Part shown: piece by piece, positions 16,289-25,239 of the stretch
How the letters are laid out: every line of letters starts with the position of its first letter
How positions within the stretch are numbered: the stretch's first letter is position 1
Assembly: GCA_002440705.1 (NCBI GenBank)
Contig: DJVA01000027.1
Location: forward strand, 1 to 60,977
Source: Flavobacteriaceae bacterium UBA6268
GTDB lineage: Bacteria > Bacteroidota > Bacteroidia > Flavobacteriales > Flavobacteriaceae
Length of the DNA: 60,977 nt
Direction: 5' to 3'
The notes under the pieces: generated by a model
What the model saw: the letters and a program-made list of their open reading frames with translations, nothing else
What the model was told of the DNA's origin: nothing
The model's database searches: none
Translations under genes and position numbers: made by a program

Positions 16289-17080
16289 ATGAACGGAGCA
16301 TTCCAAATCCCAACCATGGCCGAAATGATGGCGCAAGGCAAACAGCCCGAAGTATTGTTTTGGGTTGGCTGTGCGGGAAGTTTTGATGACCGTGCCAAAA
16401 AAATCACCAAGGCCTTTGCGAAACTGCTGCATCAGGCAAAAGTGAATTTTGCGGTATTGGGTACAGAGGAAAGCTGCACAGGCGATCCTGCCAAAAGGTC
16501 GGGCAATGAATTCTTGTATCAAATGCAAGCCTTTATGAATATTCAGGTGTTGGATGGCTACGGAATCAAAAAAATAGTCACCACCTGTCCGCATTGTTTC
16601 AACACCCTTAAAAATGAATATCCAGAATTGGGTGGAAATTATGAAGTAGTGCACCACACGCAATTCCTAAAATCGCTGTTAAATGAAGGAAGATTAAAAG
16701 TGGCGGGCGGTAAATTTAAGGGAAAGCGCATTACTTTTCATGACCCCTGTTATTTGGGTAGGGCGAATAATGAATACGAAGCTCCAAGGGAATTGCTCCA
16801 TAAACTGGAAGTAGAACTCATTGAAATGAAACGCTGCAAATCCCGCGGGTTGTGCTGTGGGGCAGGAGGCGCCCAAATGTTCAAGGAACCCGAAAAAGGC
16901 GACAAGGATATCAATGTGGAACGCACTGAGGAAGCCATTGGGACCAATTCAACCATCATTGCCGCTGGTTGTCCGTTTTGCAACACCATGCTTACCGATG
17001 GTGTAAAAGCCATGGAAAAAGAGGACACTGTTCAAGTTTTTGATATTGCCGAAATGATTGCTAATGCTGATGATTTATAA
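16289..17080 (+). CDS. (Fe-S)-binding CCG-domain protein, HdrB/LutA-like
   Basis: 263 residues with two cysteine-rich CCG domains. The first carries WVGCAGSFDD and TCPHCFNTL; the second carries FHDPCYLGR, LCCGAGGAQMF and AGCPFCNTML. Such domains bind noncubane or [4Fe-4S] clusters in HdrB, LutA and GlpC, where they interact with a partner Fe-S subunit. It is the natural partner of the membrane Fe-S protein at 14530. The ATG at 16289 follows the HAD stop by 2 bp. Confidence 0.88.
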   Translation: MNGAFQIPTMAEMMAQGKQPEVLFWVGCAGSFDDRAKKITKAFAKLLHQAKVNFAVLGTEESCTGDPAKRSGNEFLYQMQAFMNIQVLDGYGIKKIVTTCPHCFNTLKNEYPELGGNYEVVHHTQFLKSLLNEGRLKVAGGKFKGKRITFHDPCYLGRANNEYEAPRELLHKLEVELIEMKRCKSRGLCCGAGGAQMFKEPEKGDKDINVERTEEAIGTNSTIIAAGCPFCNTMLTDGVKAMEKEDTVQVFDIAEMIANADDL

Positions 17081-17082
17081 CC

Positions 17083-17568
17083 ATGCTCACCGATTTTGAA
17101 AACCTCCCGGACGATTCGCGAATTTGGATTTACCAGTCCAATCGTAAGCTAACTGATGTGGAAGTCGATTTTATGACCAAAGAAGCCAAGGCTTTTTTAG
17201 AACAATGGACGGCTCATGGCGCCCACTTGGAGGCAGGCTTTGAAATTAGGTACCACCGCTTCCTGGTTATAGGCCTCAACCAAACGAACGCCTCGGCCTC
17301 GGGCTGTAGTATCGATGCATCCGTGCATTTCATTCAAGCGCTGGAAAAAGCAATGGGGGTAGATCTTCTGGATAAAATGAACGTAACATTTTACAATGGC
17401 GAATTCATTGCCCATAAATCGCTTCAGGATTTTCGGACCATGGCCAAAAATAAAGCAGTTTCCCCAAATACGGTGGTATTCAATAATTTAGTCAATACCA
17501 AAGAGGAATACCTGAACCATTGGGAAGTACCGGCAAAAGATAGTTGGCACAGCCGGTTTTTAGCATAG
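17083..17568 (+). CDS. Conserved hypothetical protein (161 aa)
   Basis: Starts 2 bp after the CCG-protein stop and is therefore in the redox operon. It is soluble with no signal peptide; recognisable segments are RIWIYQSNRKLTDVEVDF and FLVIGLNQTNASASGCSIDASVHFIQ. Homologues in Flavobacteriaceae are often named ABC transporter ATPase, but no Walker A, Walker B or signature motif is present, so that name looks wrong. No function can be given. Confidence 0.75.
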   Translation: MLTDFENLPDDSRIWIYQSNRKLTDVEVDFMTKEAKAFLEQWTAHGAHLEAGFEIRYHRFLVIGLNQTNASASGCSIDASVHFIQALEKAMGVDLLDKMNVTFYNGEFIAHKSLQDFRTMAKNKAVSPNTVVFNNLVNTKEEYLNHWEVPAKDSWHSRFLA

Positions 17569-17575
17569 TTTTTGT

Positions 17576-17583
17576 TACTTTCG
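17576..17583 (+). promoter_or_regulatory. -7 promoter element TACTTTCG, leaderless spacing
   Basis: One mismatch to TAnnTTTG, ending four bases before the ATG of the GH3 gene at 17588. This is the same geometry as at 2211 and 52363, so the transcript probably has no leader. Confidence 0.5.
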
Positions 17584-17587
17584 TCGC

Positions 17588-20506
17588 ATGAAGCGAATCG
17601 TTGCAACCTCCCTTATTTTTTTGCTTTACACTGTTGTTTTTGCACAGCAAATCAATCCATTATTGGTGGAAAACGATTTGGAAAACCAGCAAAAATGGGT
17701 GGATAGCATTTATGGTAATATGTCGCTTCAGGAAAAGGTGGGACAATTGTTTATGGTGGATGTCTTTTCTAGCGATCCGAAATCAAAAACCGATAAAATC
17801 GACCAACTTATAGACGAATACTACATTGGTGGGGTCATTTTTTCCAAAGGGGGGCCTGTACGCCAAGCAATGCTCACCAACGAGTTTCAAAATAGGTCGA
17901 AAGTTCCATTGCTTATTGGGATGGATGCCGAATGGGGCTTAGCCATGCGTTTGGATTCTACTTTTGCCTATCCTTGGAACATGACCTTGGGAGCGATCAA
18001 AAATGACAGTCTTGTTAAGGAAGTTGGAAAACGCATTGGGATCCATTGCAAACGTTTGGGAGTACATTTCAACTTTGCTCCGGTTGTGGATATTAACACC
18101 AATCCCCTCAACCCAATTATCGGGAACCGATCTTTTGGTGAAGAACGCGAAAATGTATATCGTAAGTCATTAGCTTTTATGGAAGGCATGCAAGGTGTTG
18201 GAGTCTTGGCCACGGCAAAACATTTTCCGGGGCATGGAGATACCGATGCCGATTCCCACAAAATACTTCCCACACTTTCATTTGATAAAAATCGAATGGA
18301 TTCGTTAGAGCTTTATCCTTACAAAAATCTGATTCCAAATGGATTGAGTAGTGTAATGGTGGCCCATTTGAACATTCCGGCTTTTGTTTCGGAACCCGGA
18401 TACCCGTCATCGATTTCCAAGGATGTAGTCACCGATTTGCTGCAAGGGGAATTGGGTTTCAACGGATTGATCTTTACAGATGCCCTCAACATGAAAGGGG
18501 CGGCCGATTTCAAAGAACCCGGAGCCATTGACTTGGCTGCTTTTTTGGCGGGGAACGATGTTTTATTGATTTCGGAAGACATCCCCAAGGCACATGCACT
18601 TTTGATAAATGCCTTTCGGGAAGGAGTGATTACCGAAGAGCGGTTGGCTTATTCCGTTAAAAAAATATTGATGGCCAAATACAAAGCCGGGCTTGAAAAA
18701 TACCAGCCAATTGTATTGGATCAATTGGTGGAAGATCTTAACGCCCCAGAAGATGAAGTGTTGTTGGAAGCTTCAATGGAAAGTGCATTGACCTTGGTTA
18801 AAAATGATTCTTTGGTATTGCCGATTCGCAACCTACAAGACAAAAAAATTGCTTACATAAATTTTGGGGATGCTTCGGGGAGCACATTCCTTCAATACCT
18901 CAACAAGTATGCAGATGTAGATTGGGTAAAAGCCAAAAGTTTGGATGAGTATATTGCCAAACTTTCCCACTACGATTTCGTGATTATGGGCTTTCATAAA
19001 TCCAACGACAACCCTTGGAAGGACTATAAAATTGAAGATAAAGAGCTCGTATGGATGTACGAAATTGCGCGGACCAATAAAGTAATCCTCGATGTTTTTA
19101 CGAGGCCATATGCCTTGTTGGACATCAAGACCTTTGCCAATTTTGATGCAGTGGTCGTTTCCTATCAAAATAGTGAGGTTTCACAGCAACTCTCCGCACA
19201 ATTGATTTTTGGCGCTAGGGGAGCCCTAGGCGTCTTGCCCGTATCCATTGCTTCCGAATTTCCAGCGGGTACTTCCTTGACAACCGAACCTTTGGGCCGT
19301 TTGCAATACGGGGTTCCTGAAAGTGTGGGCGTAGACCATCAAAAGCTAAAAAAAATTGATACCCTAGCCCGAAATGGTTTCTGGGCGGGCATGTATCCAG
19401 GTGCTCAGATCTTAGTGGCCAAAAAGGGGAAAGTGATTTATCAAAAGAGTTTTGGGTACCATACCCCAAAAAAAGAAATCCGGGTAAAGGATACCGACCT
19501 TTACGATGTGGCCTCCTTGACAAAAATTCTGGCGACTCTGCCTTTAATCATGGAGTTGTACGACCGTAATGTCATTAACATGGATACCAAGCTTTCTGAA
19601 ATGCTCCCTTACTTAAAAGGATCGAATAAGGAGGACATTACATTGAAGCGAATGCTTTCCCACTACGCGCGTTTTCAAGCTTGGATTCCCTTTTATACCA
19701 AAACATTGGATTCGGTGACTGGAGGCCCCTCTATAGCCTATTATTCTTCCAAAAAAGAGGGTGAATTTTCCATTCAGGTGGCTAAAGATCTTTACATGCG
19801 CAAAGATTATGTCGATAGCATCTTTGTGGGGATCAAAGATAGCGAGTTGCGTTCCTCTTTGAGCTATAAATACAGTGATTTGCCTTATTACTTGATGAAG
19901 AAATATTTGGAAGAGTTTTTTGGGCATCCATTAGACGATTTGGTACAAAGGGACTATTACGAGTCCTTGGGCTGTAATCATACTACGTACAAGCCGTTGG
20001 AAAAATTCCCCATTTCTTCCATTCCACCAACAGAAGAAGACAATTATTTCAGAATGCAGCGCATACAGGGCTATGTTCACGATCAAGGTGCCGCAATGCT
20101 TGGAGGGGTAAGCGGCCATGCAGGGTTGTTTAGCAACGCTACAGACATAGCAAAAATCATGCAAATGTACCTTTGGAAAGGCTATTACGGAGGAAAACGT
20201 TATTTCAAAGCAGAAACGTTTGATGCCTTCAATACCTGTTATTTTTGCCCTCAGGATGTAAGGAGAGGCGTAGGTTTCGACAAACCTCAACTCGGGGATA
20301 GCGGTCCAACCTGTGGGTGTGTGTCCATGACCAGTTTTGGGCACAGTGGCTTTACAGGGACTTTTGCCTGGGCCGATCCTGAAGAAGAAATTGTGTATGT
20401 GTTTTTGTCCAATAGAACCTATCCTGATGCAGAAAACCGAATGCTCATTAGTAGTGACTTGAGGAGCCGTATCCAGGAGGCGATCTATGAGGCCATTATT
20501 CGTTAA
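17588..20506 (+). CDS. Glycoside hydrolase family 3 - serine hydrolase fusion
   Basis: 972 residues: signal peptide to about residue 19, a GH3 beta-N-acetylhexosaminidase/glucosidase-type domain at about 30-570, then a class C beta-lactamase-like domain at about 590-970. GH3 motifs include ATAKHFPGHGDTDADSH and the nucleophile region GLIFTDALNMKGA. The second domain has the SxxK motif (VASLTKI), a YSD in place of YxN, and HSGFTG replacing KTG. The pairing suggests a periplasmic enzyme acting on peptidoglycan fragments, with GH3 removing GlcNAc and the esterase/DD-peptidase-like part acting on peptide or acyl groups. This fusion is known in Bacteroidota, but its substrate is not settled. Confidence 0.88.
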   Translation: MKRIVATSLIFLLYTVVFAQQINPLLVENDLENQQKWVDSIYGNMSLQEKVGQLFMVDVFSSDPKSKTDKIDQLIDEYYIGGVIFSKGGPVRQAMLTNEFQNRSKVPLLIGMDAEWGLAMRLDSTFAYPWNMTLGAIKNDSLVKEVGKRIGIHCKRLGVHFNFAPVVDINTNPLNPIIGNRSFGEERENVYRKSLAFMEGMQGVGVLATAKHFPGHGDTDADSHKILPTLSFDKNRMDSLELYPYKNLIPNGLSSVMVAHLNIPAFVSEPGYPSSISKDVVTDLLQGELGFNGLIFTDALNMKGAADFKEPGAIDLAAFLAGNDVLLISEDIPKAHALLINAFREGVITEERLAYSVKKILMAKYKAGLEKYQPIVLDQLVEDLNAPEDEVLLEASMESALTLVKNDSLVLPIRNLQDKKIAYINFGDASGSTFLQYLNKYADVDWVKAKSLDEYIAKLSHYDFVIMGFHKSNDNPWKDYKIEDKELVWMYEIARTNKVILDVFTRPYALLDIKTFANFDAVVVSYQNSEVSQQLSAQLIFGARGALGVLPVSIASEFPAGTSLTTEPLGRLQYGVPESVGVDHQKLKKIDTLARNGFWAGMYPGAQILVAKKGKVIYQKSFGYHTPKKEIRVKDTDLYDVASLTKILATLPLIMELYDRNVINMDTKLSEMLPYLKGSNKEDITLKRMLSHYARFQAWIPFYTKTLDSVTGGPSIAYYSSKKEGEFSIQVAKDLYMRKDYVDSIFVGIKDSELRSSLSYKYSDLPYYLMKKYLEEFFGHPLDDLVQRDYYESLGCNHTTYKPLEKFPISSIPPTEEDNYFRMQRIQGYVHDQGAAMLGGVSGHAGLFSNATDIAKIMQMYLWKGYYGGKRYFKAETFDAFNTCYFCPQDVRRGVGFDKPQLGDSGPTCGCVSMTSFGHSGFTGTFAWADPEEEIVYVFLSNRTYPDAENRMLISSDLRSRIQEAIYEAIIR

Positions 20507-20509
20507 AAC

Positions 20510-21643
20510 ATGAAAATAGGAATTGTTTGTTACCCAACATTTGGTGGGAGTGGCGTTATAGCCACAGAGTTGGGGCTTGCCCTGGCTGAGAATGGCCACC
20601 AGGTTCATTTCATTACCTATAAGCAGCCCGTGCGCTTGGAGTTGCTTTCACATCACATTCACTTTCATGAAGTGTCCATTCCACAATACCCTCTTTTTCA
20701 GTACCAACCCTATGAGCTAGCCCTTTCCAGTAAGCTGGTGACCGTAGTTAAAGAACATCGATTGGACCTTTTGCATGTGCATTATGCCATTCCGCATGCG
20801 TATGCCGGCTACATGGCAAAAAAAATGTTGGAAGAAATTGGTATTAAAATTCCCATGGTGACCACGTTGCACGGTACTGATATAACCCTAGTGGGAAATC
20901 ATCCGTTTTACAAGCCCGCGGTGACCTTTAGCATCAATAAAAGCGATGTGGTGACTTCGGTTTCTCAAAGTTTGAAGGAAGATACCCTAAGGCTTTTTGA
21001 TGTAAAAACCGAAATTGATGTGGTGCCAAACTTCATCGATATGCAAAAACACAACATTACTTACACCGATTGCCAACGAGCGATGATGGCAGATGAAGCG
21101 GAATTTATTATCACACACGTAAGCAATTTAAGGCCCGTTAAGCGCATTAGGGATGTTATAGAAGTGTTTGATAAAATTCAGAAAAAAATTCCTTCCAAGC
21201 TCATCATGGTTGGCGAGGGACCCGAAAAGGAACCGGCAGAGCAACTTGTTTTAAACAAGGGAATTGCCGAAAAAGTTTTGTTTCTGGGCAATAGTGATGA
21301 AGTGGATAAAATCCTCTCATTCACGGACTTGTTCATTCTTCCGTCCGAGAAAGAAAGTTTTGGACTTGCCGCTTTGGAAGCTATGGCTAGCGGTGTTCCG
21401 GTTATTTCAACCAATACGGGTGGCCTCCCCGAAGTAAATGAGCATGGAGTAAGCGGTTATCTGCACGATATTGGCGATGTAGAAGGCATGGCAGCACATG
21501 CGTTGTCTATCTTGTCAGATGCAAAACGTCTGGAGCAATTCAAAAGGCAGGCTAGGGAAGTGGCTTCTAAATTTCAAACACAGCAAATCGTACCATTGTA
21601 CGAAGCGGTTTACCAAAAAGCGCTAACCATGGTGCATCAATAA
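20510..21643 (+). CDS. bshA: N-acetyl-alpha-D-glucosaminyl L-malate synthase
   Basis: 377 residues of a GT4 glycosyltransferase that joins GlcNAc from UDP-GlcNAc to L-malate, the first step of bacillithiol synthesis. Visible hallmarks are the N-terminal GIVCYPTFGGSGVIATELG, THLHG-like TTLHGTDITLVG, and the nucleotide-sugar loop EKESFGLAALEAMASGVPVI with NTGGLPEV. It begins 3 bp after the GH3 fusion stop, so both are probably transcribed together. bshB and bshC are not in the window. Confidence 0.94.
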   Translation: MKIGIVCYPTFGGSGVIATELGLALAENGHQVHFITYKQPVRLELLSHHIHFHEVSIPQYPLFQYQPYELALSSKLVTVVKEHRLDLLHVHYAIPHAYAGYMAKKMLEEIGIKIPMVTTLHGTDITLVGNHPFYKPAVTFSINKSDVVTSVSQSLKEDTLRLFDVKTEIDVVPNFIDMQKHNITYTDCQRAMMADEAEFIITHVSNLRPVKRIRDVIEVFDKIQKKIPSKLIMVGEGPEKEPAEQLVLNKGIAEKVLFLGNSDEVDKILSFTDLFILPSEKESFGLAALEAMASGVPVISTNTGGLPEVNEHGVSGYLHDIGDVEGMAAHALSILSDAKRLEQFKRQAREVASKFQTQQIVPLYEAVYQKALTMVHQ

Positions 21644-21665
21644 AAAACCCTGCGCGAGGCAGGGT
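21642..21665 (-). terminator. Terminator of the beta-barrel gene (also below bshA)
   Basis: On the minus strand the stem ACCCTGC-CTCGC-GCAGGGT is followed by six T, a good intrinsic terminator for the leftward porin gene ending at 21685. On the plus strand the T run is missing, so it would stop bshA transcription less well. Confidence 0.7.
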
Positions 21666-21684
21666 GTATCAGATTTAGGCATGA

Positions 21685-22170
21685 TTAAAACTGGTATCGT
21701 ATGCCCAGTGCTATATCAAAGCCTACGTCATCGTTATAATTTCCAAATCCAAATTCAGGCCTAAAGTCCAAGGAAAGCAATAAGGGAATGTCAAAATCAT
21801 ATTCCAGCCCAATGTCCCCTGCGGCGTAAAGATAGGTTTCAGAATCGTCCCCATTTGGAAAGGGATTGTCAAAACTTACTTGCGCCAATCCACCACCGGC
21901 ACCTACATACCAGTTGAAATTGCCATCAAGCGTCCAAACCCAATGGTAGAGGCCAGTAATACGATAGGCATCAAAGTCGCCACTGCTTCGCCAACCCAAA
22001 TCAAACTCCAAACGATTGTTGTCGCCAAGAGCTCGTTGGTAACTCACTTCGGTTCCAAAACCATCGTTGTCTCCTAAACGAAGCCCAATGGCATTAGGGG
22101 AAATGGATTGCGAATGTGCCGCTAGGGCAGTAAGACAGATTACGGTTGCTGTTAAAAATGCTTTTTTCAT
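21685..22170 (-). CDS. Small outer-membrane beta-barrel protein
   Basis: 161 residues with a signal peptide (MKKAFLTATVICLTALAAHSQ) followed by alternating aromatic/polar strands and a C-terminal Phe (GIRYQF), the usual outer-membrane barrel signature. With about eight strands it resembles OmpW/opacity-type small porins of Bacteroidota. It stands alone between convergent bshA and a divergent dehydrogenase. The TAGTTTTG element at 22193-22200 is its likely promoter. Confidence 0.82.
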   Translation of the reverse strand: MKKAFLTATVICLTALAAHSQSISPNAIGLRLGDNDGFGTEVSYQRALGDNNRLEFDLGWRSSGDFDAYRITGLYHWVWTLDGNFNWYVGAGGGLAQVSFDNPFPNGDDSETYLYAAGDIGLEYDFDIPLLLSLDFRPEFGFGNYNDDVGFDIALGIRYQF

Positions 22171-22192
22171 ATATGTTGTTTTGGTTCTTTCA

Positions 22193-22200
22193 CAAAACTA
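22193..22200 (-). promoter_or_regulatory. -7 promoter element TAGTTTTG of the beta-barrel gene
   Basis: A perfect TAnnTTTG on the minus strand, 22 bases upstream of the ATG at 22170. Confidence 0.5.
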
Positions 22201-22289
22201 ATAGAAACAAATACACAGAATTGTTAACGTCCTACTAAGATAAAGATTGCATTTTCCAAACTTTTGTTAAAGAAGTTAAATGTGTTTGC

Positions 22290-22297
22290 TACTTTTA
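22290..22297 (+). promoter_or_regulatory. -7 promoter element TACTTTTA, near-leaderless
   Basis: Ends five bases before the ATG at 22303. A TTTG at 22263-22266 lies 23 bases upstream and can act as the -33 element. It supports the ATG at 22303 over the longer frame beginning at 22264. Confidence 0.5.
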
Positions 22298-22302
22298 CGA
22301 TT

Positions 22303-25227
22303 ATGGTTAAAGGATCGTATTTAGAGGAATTACGGGCCCAATTGGATGGTGAGTTGCACTGGGATTCCCTTCATAAAAAACTCTATGCTACCGATGCTTC
22401 TGTATACAAAAAAACGCCCTTGGCAGTTGCCTTTCCCAAAACTGAAGCAGATCTTACACTGTTGTTGCAATTTGCCTCGAAGCACCAAACCTCTTTAATA
22501 CCCAGAACTGCTGGCACTTCTCTAGCAGGGCAGTGTGTGGGGGAAGGTATAGTGGTAGATATTTCCAAGCACATGACCGCAATCATCTCATTGGATGTTG
22601 CGCAAAAACGGGTAACCCTGCAACCTGGGGTTATTCGCGATGAACTTAACGCGTTCCTTGAACCATACGGTTTGTTTTTTGGTCCTAATACTTCCACAAG
22701 CAATCGGTGCATGTTGGGTGGTATGGTTGGAAACAACAGTAGTGGGACTACATCGATACAATATGGGGTTACCCGCGATAAAGTTCTAGAATTGAAGGTG
22801 CTCTTGCCCCATGGGGACTTCGTTCTTTTTGGGCCATTACACAAATCCGAATTCATTGCAAAAACCGAGCTGAGGGGTGCTGAAGGCGATTTGTACCGGT
22901 TTATTCATGAGCGTTTATCAAACCCCCTTACGCAAATGGCAATTCGGGAACATTTCCCAAAGGCATCCATTCATAGGCGCAATACAGGGTACGCCTTGGA
23001 TGCTTTGTTGGAAAGTTCGGTTTTTACGGAACAATCCTTAGAGCCGTTCAATTTTTGCAAATTGCTGTGCGGTAGTGAAGGAACCCTTGCATTTACAACG
23101 GAAATCACGCTTCAGTTGGACGATTTGCCTCCACAACATACCGTTATGGTGGCTACACAATACCCTTCCATACTCGATTGCATGAAGGATGTAACAGTGG
23201 CGATGAAGCATGGATTGTTTACATGCGAATTAATGGATGAAGTTATCCTAAATTGCACCAAAAACAATAAGCACTACAAGGACTATCGCTTCTTCATCCA
23301 AGGAAACCCAAAAGCCGTATTATTACTGGAATTACGCGATACTTCCGAGGTTGGACTGGAGGCGAAGATTGAAGCCTTACTGCACTCATTGCGGCAAAGT
23401 GGTTTTAGTGTTCAGCAGACGGTCTTACGGGGGGAAGAAATTGATAAAGCATTGGAATTGCGCAAGGCGGGTTTGGGCCTTTTGGGGACTATGGTTGGAG
23501 ACCAAAAAGCGGTGGCTTGTATCGAGGATACGGCTGTTGCGTTGGAAGACTTGGCCGATTACATAGCGGAATTCAGTAATTTAATGGCAAAATACGAACA
23601 AGAGGCCGTTTATTATGCCCACGCTGGTGCCGGGGAATTGCATTTACGCCCTATTCTGAATTTGAAAAAAGAAGCTGATGTCATAAAATTCAGGAAAATC
23701 ACTACAGATGTTGCCAAACTTGTAAAAAAATACCAAGGGTCCTTATCGGGGGAACATGGTGACGGCATTGTGCGTGCCGAATTTTTGAAAATGCAGGTAG
23801 GTGAAGCCCTATTCCAGCTTATGAGAGCGGTGAAAAAACAATTCGACCCGCAAAACATTTTCAACCCCGGAAAAATTACGGACGCTTGGCCCATGGACCA
23901 ATCCCTTCGCTATAATACAGGGAAGGAGGAGCCCCATATTCCTAACTTCATGGATTTTTCAGATTCGGGGGGTATGTTGCGTCTTGCGGAAAAATGCAAC
24001 GGCAGCGGGGACTGCCGTAAAACTGAAAAGAGCCACGGGACTCTTTGCCCCAGTTACCATGCCACCAAGAACGAAAAGGATACGACTCGGGGCCGTGCCA
24101 ATGTGCTTCGGGAAGTGCTTACCGACCACCAAAACAAATATAAATTAAATGATGAAGCGCTTAAGGAGGTGTTCGATTTGTGTTTGGGTTGCAAAGCTTG
24201 CGCCACCGAATGCCCGAGCAATGTGGATATGGCTACAGCCAAAATTGAATTGATGTACCAATGGCAAACTGCGAATGGTGCATCAAGGGCAAACCGTTTT
24301 TTTGGAAAAAGCAGTTCCTACTACAAAAAAGCTTCACGATACCCTGGGCTTGTCAATTTTCTTTTTCACAATGGCATTGCTTCTTATCTCATCAAAAAAT
24401 ATAGTGGCGTAGCACCCCAGCGTAGGCTTCCAAAAATTGCAACTAAAAGTTTTGATAAATTATCGCAAAGTGCTGTAAAACATAATTATAGCAATTTTAA
24501 AAGTGTAATTTTATTTGTTGATGAATTCAGCAATTATCTTGAATCATCCATTGCCATGGACGCACTCGAATTACTAACAGCGTTGGGCTACCTTGTTGAA
24601 GTGGTGATCTTGGATAGTGCACGTGCATTACTGAGCAAAGGCTTTTTGGATGAAGCTAAAATTGAAATCGATCGAAACATTGCGGCCCTAAAAGATCGAG
24701 TTTCCGATTCCAGCCCACTCTTGGGGATCGAACCTTCTGCTATTCTTGGGTTTAGGGACGAATACCTCCGTTTGGCTACCGATGGATTGGTAGCACAGCA
24801 AATATCCAAAAACACATGGCTTTTGGAAGAATTCCTGTCTTCTGAAATTTTAAAAGGAAACCTAAGCGCTTCTTTTTTTACGGAGGAAGAACGCGAAATA
24901 AAAATTCATGTACACTGCCATCAAAAGGCATTGAGCAACTCAAAAGTAACCTTCGATTTATTGAATCTTCCCAAAAATTACCACCCAACGCTCATTCCTT
25001 CGGGCTGTTGTGGCATGGCCGGAAGTTTTGGTTATGAAAAGGCGCATTACGACGTAAGTATGAAAATAGGGGAGCTTAAATTATTTCCCGTAGTTCGCAA
25101 GACTTCAGGCGAAACTATCATTGTCGCCAATGGCACTTCCTGTCGGCAGCAGATTTTAGATGGCACAGGGCGTCTCGCTTTGCACCCTATTAGCGTGTTA
25201 CGACGCGCATTGCGCAAAGACTTCTGA
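22303..25227 (+). CDS. FAD-linked oxidase / Fe-S dehydrogenase (GlcD-GlpC-like, D-lactate type)
   Basis: 974 residues combining three units. The first is a PP-loop FAD-binding domain at about 35-220 (PRTAGTSLAGQCVGEG, GGMVGNNSSGT). The second is an FAD-oxidase C-terminal domain at about 265-520 (SGEHGDGIVRAEF). The third is an Fe-S half with CNGSGDCRKT, CLGCKACATECP and CCG-type GCCGMAGSFGYEKAH. The architecture matches D-lactate or 2-hydroxyglutarate dehydrogenases that pass electrons to quinones; the substrate cannot be read from sequence. It is monocistronic. Confidence 0.9.
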   Translation: MVKGSYLEELRAQLDGELHWDSLHKKLYATDASVYKKTPLAVAFPKTEADLTLLLQFASKHQTSLIPRTAGTSLAGQCVGEGIVVDISKHMTAIISLDVAQKRVTLQPGVIRDELNAFLEPYGLFFGPNTSTSNRCMLGGMVGNNSSGTTSIQYGVTRDKVLELKVLLPHGDFVLFGPLHKSEFIAKTELRGAEGDLYRFIHERLSNPLTQMAIREHFPKASIHRRNTGYALDALLESSVFTEQSLEPFNFCKLLCGSEGTLAFTTEITLQLDDLPPQHTVMVATQYPSILDCMKDVTVAMKHGLFTCELMDEVILNCTKNNKHYKDYRFFIQGNPKAVLLLELRDTSEVGLEAKIEALLHSLRQSGFSVQQTVLRGEEIDKALELRKAGLGLLGTMVGDQKAVACIEDTAVALEDLADYIAEFSNLMAKYEQEAVYYAHAGAGELHLRPILNLKKEADVIKFRKITTDVAKLVKKYQGSLSGEHGDGIVRAEFLKMQVGEALFQLMRAVKKQFDPQNIFNPGKITDAWPMDQSLRYNTGKEEPHIPNFMDFSDSGGMLRLAEKCNGSGDCRKTEKSHGTLCPSYHATKNEKDTTRGRANVLREVLTDHQNKYKLNDEALKEVFDLCLGCKACATECPSNVDMATAKIELMYQWQTANGASRANRFFGKSSSYYKKASRYPGLVNFLFHNGIASYLIKKYSGVAPQRRLPKIATKSFDKLSQSAVKHNYSNFKSVILFVDEFSNYLESSIAMDALELLTALGYLVEVVILDSARALLSKGFLDEAKIEIDRNIAALKDRVSDSSPLLGIEPSAILGFRDEYLRLATDGLVAQQISKNTWLLEEFLSSEILKGNLSASFFTEEEREIKIHVHCHQKALSNSKVTFDLLNLPKNYHPTLIPSGCCGMAGSFGYEKAHYDVSMKIGELKLFPVVRKTSGETIIVANGTSCRQQILDGTGRLALHPISVLRRALRKDF

Positions 25228-25239
25228 TAAAAGATGGGA

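Noticed and set aside
17083..17568. ABC transporter ATPase
   Set aside because: No Walker A, Walker B or LSGGQ-like motif; the name seems to be a propagated error.
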